Of a DNA stretch of 18,459 nt, positions 14,970 to 18,459 are shown in pieces (the first letter of the stretch is position 1; each line of letters begins with the position of its first letter). Under the pieces are notes generated by a model, which was not told the origin of the DNA, searched no databases, and saw nothing but the letters and a program-made list of their open reading frames with translations. Location of the stretch: contig JAJZPY010000032.1 of the NCBI GenBank assembly GCA_021811005.1, positions 1 through 18,459 on the forward strand, in the 5' to 3' direction. The translations under genes were made by a program, and so were the position numbers. Origin of the DNA: Pseudomonadota bacterium (GTDB lineage Bacteria > Pseudomonadota > Gammaproteobacteria > Burkholderiales > Ferrovaceae).

Positions 14970-16409
14970 ATGAACGGACAGAGCCCCGCCACATCCCGGC
15001 TTGCCTCGCGGCTTCTGCCCTTCGCTTTTGCCCGTGACGGCCGGGTGCTGGTGGTGGCCCAGCATGCCGAGGCGACGGAAGTGTGGGTTTGCGATGAAAC
15101 CCGCCCCGAAGCCCTGGCGGAAGTGGGGCGCGTTTACGGGGTGTTGCGCGTGCGGCACCAGTCCACCGAAGCGCTGCAGGAAGCGCTTTCCAGGGCCTAT
15201 GCCGCCAATGAAGGGGAAGCGGCCCAGGTGGTGGGCGAAGTGGAAGAGGAAATCGACCTTTCGCGCCTCATGCAGGACCTGCCGGCCGTGGAGGATTTGC
15301 TGGAGTCGCGCGATGATGCGCCCATCATCCGCATGATCAATGCCTTGCTCACGCAGGCGGCGCGGGAAGGGGCTTCGGACATCCACATCGAGCCGGCCGA
15401 ACAGAGCCTGGTGGTGCGCTTTCGCGTGGACGGCACCTTGCGCGACGTGGTGCGCCCGAAGAAGGCGCTGCATGCGGCGCTCATTTCCCGCATCAAGATC
15501 ATGGCCCAGCTCGACATTGCCGAAAAGCGGCTGCCCCAGGACGGACGAATCGCCCTCCGGGTGGCGGGCCGTCCGGTGGACGTGCGGGTTTCAACCCTGC
15601 CCACCGGATACGGCGAGCGGGCCGTGCTGCGCCTGCTGGAAAAGGATGTGGGTCGCCTGGACCTGGCGCGACTGGGCATGGCCGAAGACACGCTGGCGCA
15701 TTTCGACCGCCTGATTCACCGGCCGCACGGCATCGTGCTGGTCACGGGGCCGACCGGCAGCGGCAAGACCACCACCCTGTATGCGGCCCTGTCGCGCCTG
15801 GATACCCAGACCACCAACGTGATGACGGTGGAAGACCCGATCGAATACCACCTCGACGGCATCGGCCAAACCCAGGTCAATGCGCGCATCGACCTGACGT
15901 TCGCCAAGGCGCTGCGCGCCATCCTGCGCCAGGATCCGGACGTGATCATGATCGGTGAAATCCGCGACGCGGAAACGGCCCAGATTGCCGTGCAGGCAAG
16001 CCTGACGGGACACCTGGTGCTGGCCACGCTGCACACCAACGACGCGGTGAGCGCGGCCACGCGCCTGATCGACATGGGCATCGAACCTTATCTTTTGGCG
16101 AGCACGCTGCTGGGCGTCCTGGGTCAGCGCCTGGTGCGGCGCTGCTGCCCGGTTTGTGGGGGACCCACGCACGCCGCCGGTTGCAGCACCTGCGGCCAGA
16201 CCGGCTATCAGGGGCGCAGCGGCGTGTACGAATTGCTGGAAGTGGATGAAGGCGTGCGCACCCGCATCCATGAACGGACCTCCGAAGCCGAACTGCGCGA
16301 CTGGGCTTTGCATCAGGGCATGCGCACCATGCGCCAGGACGGCGAACGCTGGGTGCAGGCCGGGATGACGACCGAAGAGGAACTGCTGCGCGTGACAGGA
16401 GACGTCTGA
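14970..16409 (+). CDS. gspE: T2SS assembly ATPase GspE
   Basis: A 479-residue hexameric ATPase. The N-terminal part (about 1-110) binds GspL; the nucleotide core follows, beginning near DDAPIIRMINALLTQA and ASDIHIEP. Motifs: Walker A GPTGSGKTT (260-268), Asp box VEDPIEYHLDG (287 on), Walker B DVIMIGEIRD (324-333) and His box TGHLVLATLHTN (346-357). The zinc module is CPVC (393-396) and CSTC (405-408), with only eight residues between pairs, then GQTGYQGRSGVYELL. Vibrio EpsE has about 29 between pairs. ATP hydrolysis drives pseudopilus growth. The ATG at 14970 has no good ribosome-binding site; it starts 14 bases after gspD. Confidence 0.96.
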   Translation: MNGQSPATSRLASRLLPFAFARDGRVLVVAQHAEATEVWVCDETRPEALAEVGRVYGVLRVRHQSTEALQEALSRAYAANEGEAAQVVGEVEEEIDLSRLMQDLPAVEDLLESRDDAPIIRMINALLTQAAREGASDIHIEPAEQSLVVRFRVDGTLRDVVRPKKALHAALISRIKIMAQLDIAEKRLPQDGRIALRVAGRPVDVRVSTLPTGYGERAVLRLLEKDVGRLDLARLGMAEDTLAHFDRLIHRPHGIVLVTGPTGSGKTTTLYAALSRLDTQTTNVMTVEDPIEYHLDGIGQTQVNARIDLTFAKALRAILRQDPDVIMIGEIRDAETAQIAVQASLTGHLVLATLHTNDAVSAATRLIDMGIEPYLLASTLLGVLGQRLVRRCCPVCGGPTHAAGCSTCGQTGYQGRSGVYELLEVDEGVRTRIHERTSEAELRDWALHQGMRTMRQDGERWVQAGMTTEEELLRVTGDV

Positions 16410-16413
16410 CGCC

Positions 16414-17625
16414 ATGCCGGTTTTCCGCTTTGAAGCCATGGACCAGGCGGGACAGACCGAGTCGGGCATCATCGAAGCGGAATCACCGCGCCAGGCCCGT
16501 TCGTTGCTCCGTGCCCGGGGGCTGGTGCCGCTGTCGCTGATGACCGCCAAGGAGATGAAAGACCGGCAGGAACTTTCCCTGTTTCGCAGGGGTCTTTCAG
16601 GAGGTGACCGGGTTACCGTCATTCGCCAGCTGTCTAGCCTGCTCAATGCCGGCATTCCCCTGGATGAAGCCCTGGGTGCCGTGGCGTCCGAAGCCGAACG
16701 CCCGGCCGTGCGCGAAAGAACCCTGGAATTGCGTTCGGAAGTGCTGGGTGGCAGCCCCCTGGCTTCGGCCATGGCCATGCACCCCAAGGATTTTCCGCCC
16801 ATTTACCAAGCGCTGGTGGCGGCCGGTGAAAAAAGCGGGCGCCTGGGGTGGGTGCTGGAGCGGCTGGCGGACTATGCCCAGGCGCGGGACGCGTTGCAGC
16901 AGAAAGTGCTGATGGCGCTGGCCTACCCCGCGATCGTGATGGTGGTGGCCTTCGGGATCGTGATTTTTCTCATGACCACCGTCGTGCCCCAGGTGGTTGC
17001 GGTGTTCGTGAGCAGCCATCAGGCGCTGCCGTTCCTGACGCGACTGATGATTTTTCTGTCCGATCTGGTACGGAACTGGGGGTGGCTGGCGGCCCTGGTG
17101 TTGTTGGGGTTGGTGTGGCTGGTGCGGCGTGTCTGGAAAATTCCAGCGGTGCGGCTGCGCTGGGACGAGCGCACCCTGACCTGGCCGGTGGTGGGCAAAC
17201 TGGTGCGCGGCTACAACACGGAACGTTTTGCCAGCACCCTCTCCATTTTGGTGGGGGGCGGGGTTCCGATCCTGCTGGCCCTCCAGGGGGCGGCAGACAC
17301 GCTGGCCAATACCGCCCTGCGGCGGGATGTGGAAGAGGCCATCGTGCGGGTGCGGGAAGGGTCGGGGTTGGCGAGGGCGCTGGGACGCGACCATCGTTTT
17401 CCGCCGATCCTGCTGCAGCTCATTCACTCCGGGGAAACCACCGGGAAGCTGCCGGAAATGCTGGAACGGGCGGCCCAGGGGGAAGGCAGCGCGCTGGAGC
17501 GGCGCATCCTGCTGTTCACTACGCTGCTGGAGCCCGTCCTGATTTTGCTGATGGGGGCTGTGGTGGCCACCATCGTGATGGCGGTGCTGCTGCCGATACT
17601 TGAAATCAACCAGATGGTGCGTTGA
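16414..17625 (+). CDS. gspF: T2SS inner-membrane platform protein GspF
   Basis: A 403-residue polytopic protein of usual length. It starts MPVFRFEAMDQAGQTESGII and has two GspF domains: about 66-190 (VIRQLSSLLNAGIPLDEAL) and about 268-390 (STLSILVGGGVPILLALQ). Each contains a signature such as GEKSGRLG and SGETTGKLPEMLER. Transmembrane segments lie at about 172-198, 222-240 and 372-397. It is the core of the inner-membrane platform and the likely rotor or base for pseudopilin insertion. It starts four bases after gspE and is the last gspG-F gene. No clear terminator follows; only a small CTCC/GGAG hairpin occurs at 17626-17638. Confidence 0.95.
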   Translation: MPVFRFEAMDQAGQTESGIIEAESPRQARSLLRARGLVPLSLMTAKEMKDRQELSLFRRGLSGGDRVTVIRQLSSLLNAGIPLDEALGAVASEAERPAVRERTLELRSEVLGGSPLASAMAMHPKDFPPIYQALVAAGEKSGRLGWVLERLADYAQARDALQQKVLMALAYPAIVMVVAFGIVIFLMTTVVPQVVAVFVSSHQALPFLTRLMIFLSDLVRNWGWLAALVLLGLVWLVRRVWKIPAVRLRWDERTLTWPVVGKLVRGYNTERFASTLSILVGGGVPILLALQGAADTLANTALRRDVEEAIVRVREGSGLARALGRDHRFPPILLQLIHSGETTGKLPEMLERAAQGEGSALERRILLFTTLLEPVLILLMGAVVATIVMAVLLPILEINQMVR

Positions 17626-17718
17626 CTCCGTTTTGGAGACAGGATGCGCCGGTTTACGAAGGGTCTAAGGTTCAGGCAAAATGCCACGCTTGTTCCGGGA
17701 TTATTGTCAAGGAAAGTC

Positions 17719-18459
17719 ATGTTGAAGCGTCGTGGGAAGGGACTCCTGGCCGCCGTTGTTGCGGCCTTCGTCATATCCGGTTGCGGAGGAGGCGGAGGAG
17801 GCGGAGGGGGCGGTGCACCGGTACCGACACTGCTCAGTGCCACACCGGGGGACAGTCAGGTTACGCTCAACTGGGACTCGATCCCGGGAATCTACTACTG
17901 GATCTGGTGGATCCAGTCCACCGTTCCCGTCACCATCGGCCAGAACGGCAACGCCGTGGGGGGCAACGTCAATGTCCTGCCACCCTATGTGATGTTCGGG
18001 ATGATCAACGGGCTTCCCTACAGCTTTTCCCTGAATGCGCATGCGGGTGACCCCAATGCGCCCGGCGGGCCCCAGTCGAATTCCCTGTCGGTCACGCCGC
18101 GACTGGCAGGCGCCTCCTGGACGCCTTGCACTGCCAGCGGCAGCACCTGCCCCGCGGGAGCCCCCACCATCTACGGACTCAGCATGGGCGTCAACGCCGG
18201 CATCATGACGTCCGATTTCGGCATCATCCGCAACTACCTGGCGGTGGGCAACGGCGGACAGATGTTCGTGAGCCCGGACGCCAAAAACTGGAGCGCCTTG
18301 CCGGCCCAAAGCGCCTGCACGCCGCCGGGCGGCGGGTCACTGCGTGCGACCGATTTTGGATGGAGTACGTTTGTGGCGGTGGGCGACAACGGCACCCTGT
18401 GTTTCAGCGGGCTGAATTTTAACAATCCGGCCGGCCTGGGTCTGGATTTCGTACACACG
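17719..18459 (+). CDS. Putative lipoprotein with FN3-like and propeller-like regions (3' end outside window)
   Basis: Open from the ATG at 17719 to the window edge (247 codons); AAGGA at 17709-17713 supports the start. The signal peptide (MLKRRGKGLLAAVV onward) ends in the lipobox ISGC at Cys22, followed by ten Gly. Residues 34-127 resemble a fibronectin type III domain (SATPGDSQVTLNWDSIPG at the start, NSLSVTPR at the end). Later NYLAVGNGGQMFVSPDAKNW and FVAVGDNGTLCFS look like repeated propeller blades of YCF48/BNR type. Several cysteines may form disulfides. It lies 93 bases after gspF; it could be co-transcribed and be surface-exposed or handled by the T2SS (inference). The function is not recognised. 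Confidence 0.8.
   Translation, partial: MLKRRGKGLLAAVVAAFVISGCGGGGGGGGGGAPVPTLLSATPGDSQVTLNWDSIPGIYYWIWWIQSTVPVTIGQNGNAVGGNVNVLPPYVMFGMINGLPYSFSLNAHAGDPNAPGGPQSNSLSVTPRLAGASWTPCTASGSTCPAGAPTIYGLSMGVNAGIMTSDFGIIRNYLAVGNGGQMFVSPDAKNWSALPAQSACTPPGGGSLRATDFGWSTFVAVGDNGTLCFSGLNFNNPAGLGLDFVHT
17785..17814 (+). repeat. GGN codon run encoding ten consecutive glycines
   Basis: Ten Gly codons (GGA, GGC, GGG, GGT mixed) follow the lipobox Cys codon of the lipoprotein gene. The run probably encodes a flexible tether between lipid anchor and folded domains. Such tracts can change length by slippage in steps of three without breaking the frame. Confidence 0.7.

Noticed and set aside
13690..14994. 434-codon open frame on the minus strand opposite gspD
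   Set aside because: Its composition (His, Arg, Gly, Val rich, no recognisable motifs) is typical of antisense shadows in GC-rich genes, and gspD is unmistakable on the plus strand.
15591..16802. 403-codon open frame on the minus strand across gspE and gspF
   Set aside because: It spans the junction of two certain genes, shows no family motif and is rich in shadow-type residues.

Overview
The window is about 18.5 kb of GC-rich DNA from a Gram-negative bacterium, most likely a betaproteobacterium. The basis is a complete type II secretion system (T2SS) with inner- and outer-membrane parts, two lipoproteins with clear lipoboxes, a stator protein of flagellar type, a SiaA/SiaB/SiaC partner-switching trio and a DUF6502/DUF5666 pair. 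Genus cannot be read from the sequence. No tRNA, rRNA, CRISPR array, insertion sequence or phage gene was seen.

Left part (1-2802): the 3' end of motB is followed, after a 109-bp gap, by a tight three-gene operon. It encodes a soluble CBS-PP2C phosphatase (SiaA-like), a GHKL-type protein kinase (SiaB-like) and a small phospho-acceptor protein (SiaC-like). In Pseudomonas this trio controls the diguanylate cyclase SiaD, and so c-di-GMP, aggregation and biofilm. No siaD lies in the window, so the output partner is elsewhere or different. A strong hairpin at 2778-2802 separates this operon from a convergent small gene.

Middle (2836-6016): a minus-strand periplasmic coiled-coil protein of unknown function diverges from a DUF6502 gene. 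The DUF6502 gene has a near-consensus sigma-70 promoter whose predicted transcription start falls on the ATG, so its mRNA may be leaderless. The DUF6502 protein, which has a possible helix-turn-helix, is followed one base later by the coding frame of a large DUF5666 lipoprotein. Two tandem terminators close this unit.

Right part (6026-17625): a complete set of T2SS core genes except the prepilin peptidase. gspC, without a PDZ domain, lies on the minus strand with an overlapping DUF1624 membrane acyltransferase-like gene. Diverging from it is a compact plus-strand operon gspG-H-I-J-K-L-M-N-D-E-F with overlapping or nearly overlapping junctions: pseudopilins (G, H, I, J, K), assembly platform (L, M, N, F), secretin (D) and ATPase (E). 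GspE has an unusually short four-cysteine zinc loop, and GspD carries a long Ser/Gly/Thr-rich insert in its N3 domain.

Right edge (17719-end): the start of a lipoprotein gene with ten consecutive glycines after the lipidated cysteine, an FN3-like region and propeller-like repeats. It is cut by the window edge. Its position just after gspF makes it a candidate surface or secreted cargo, but that is inference.
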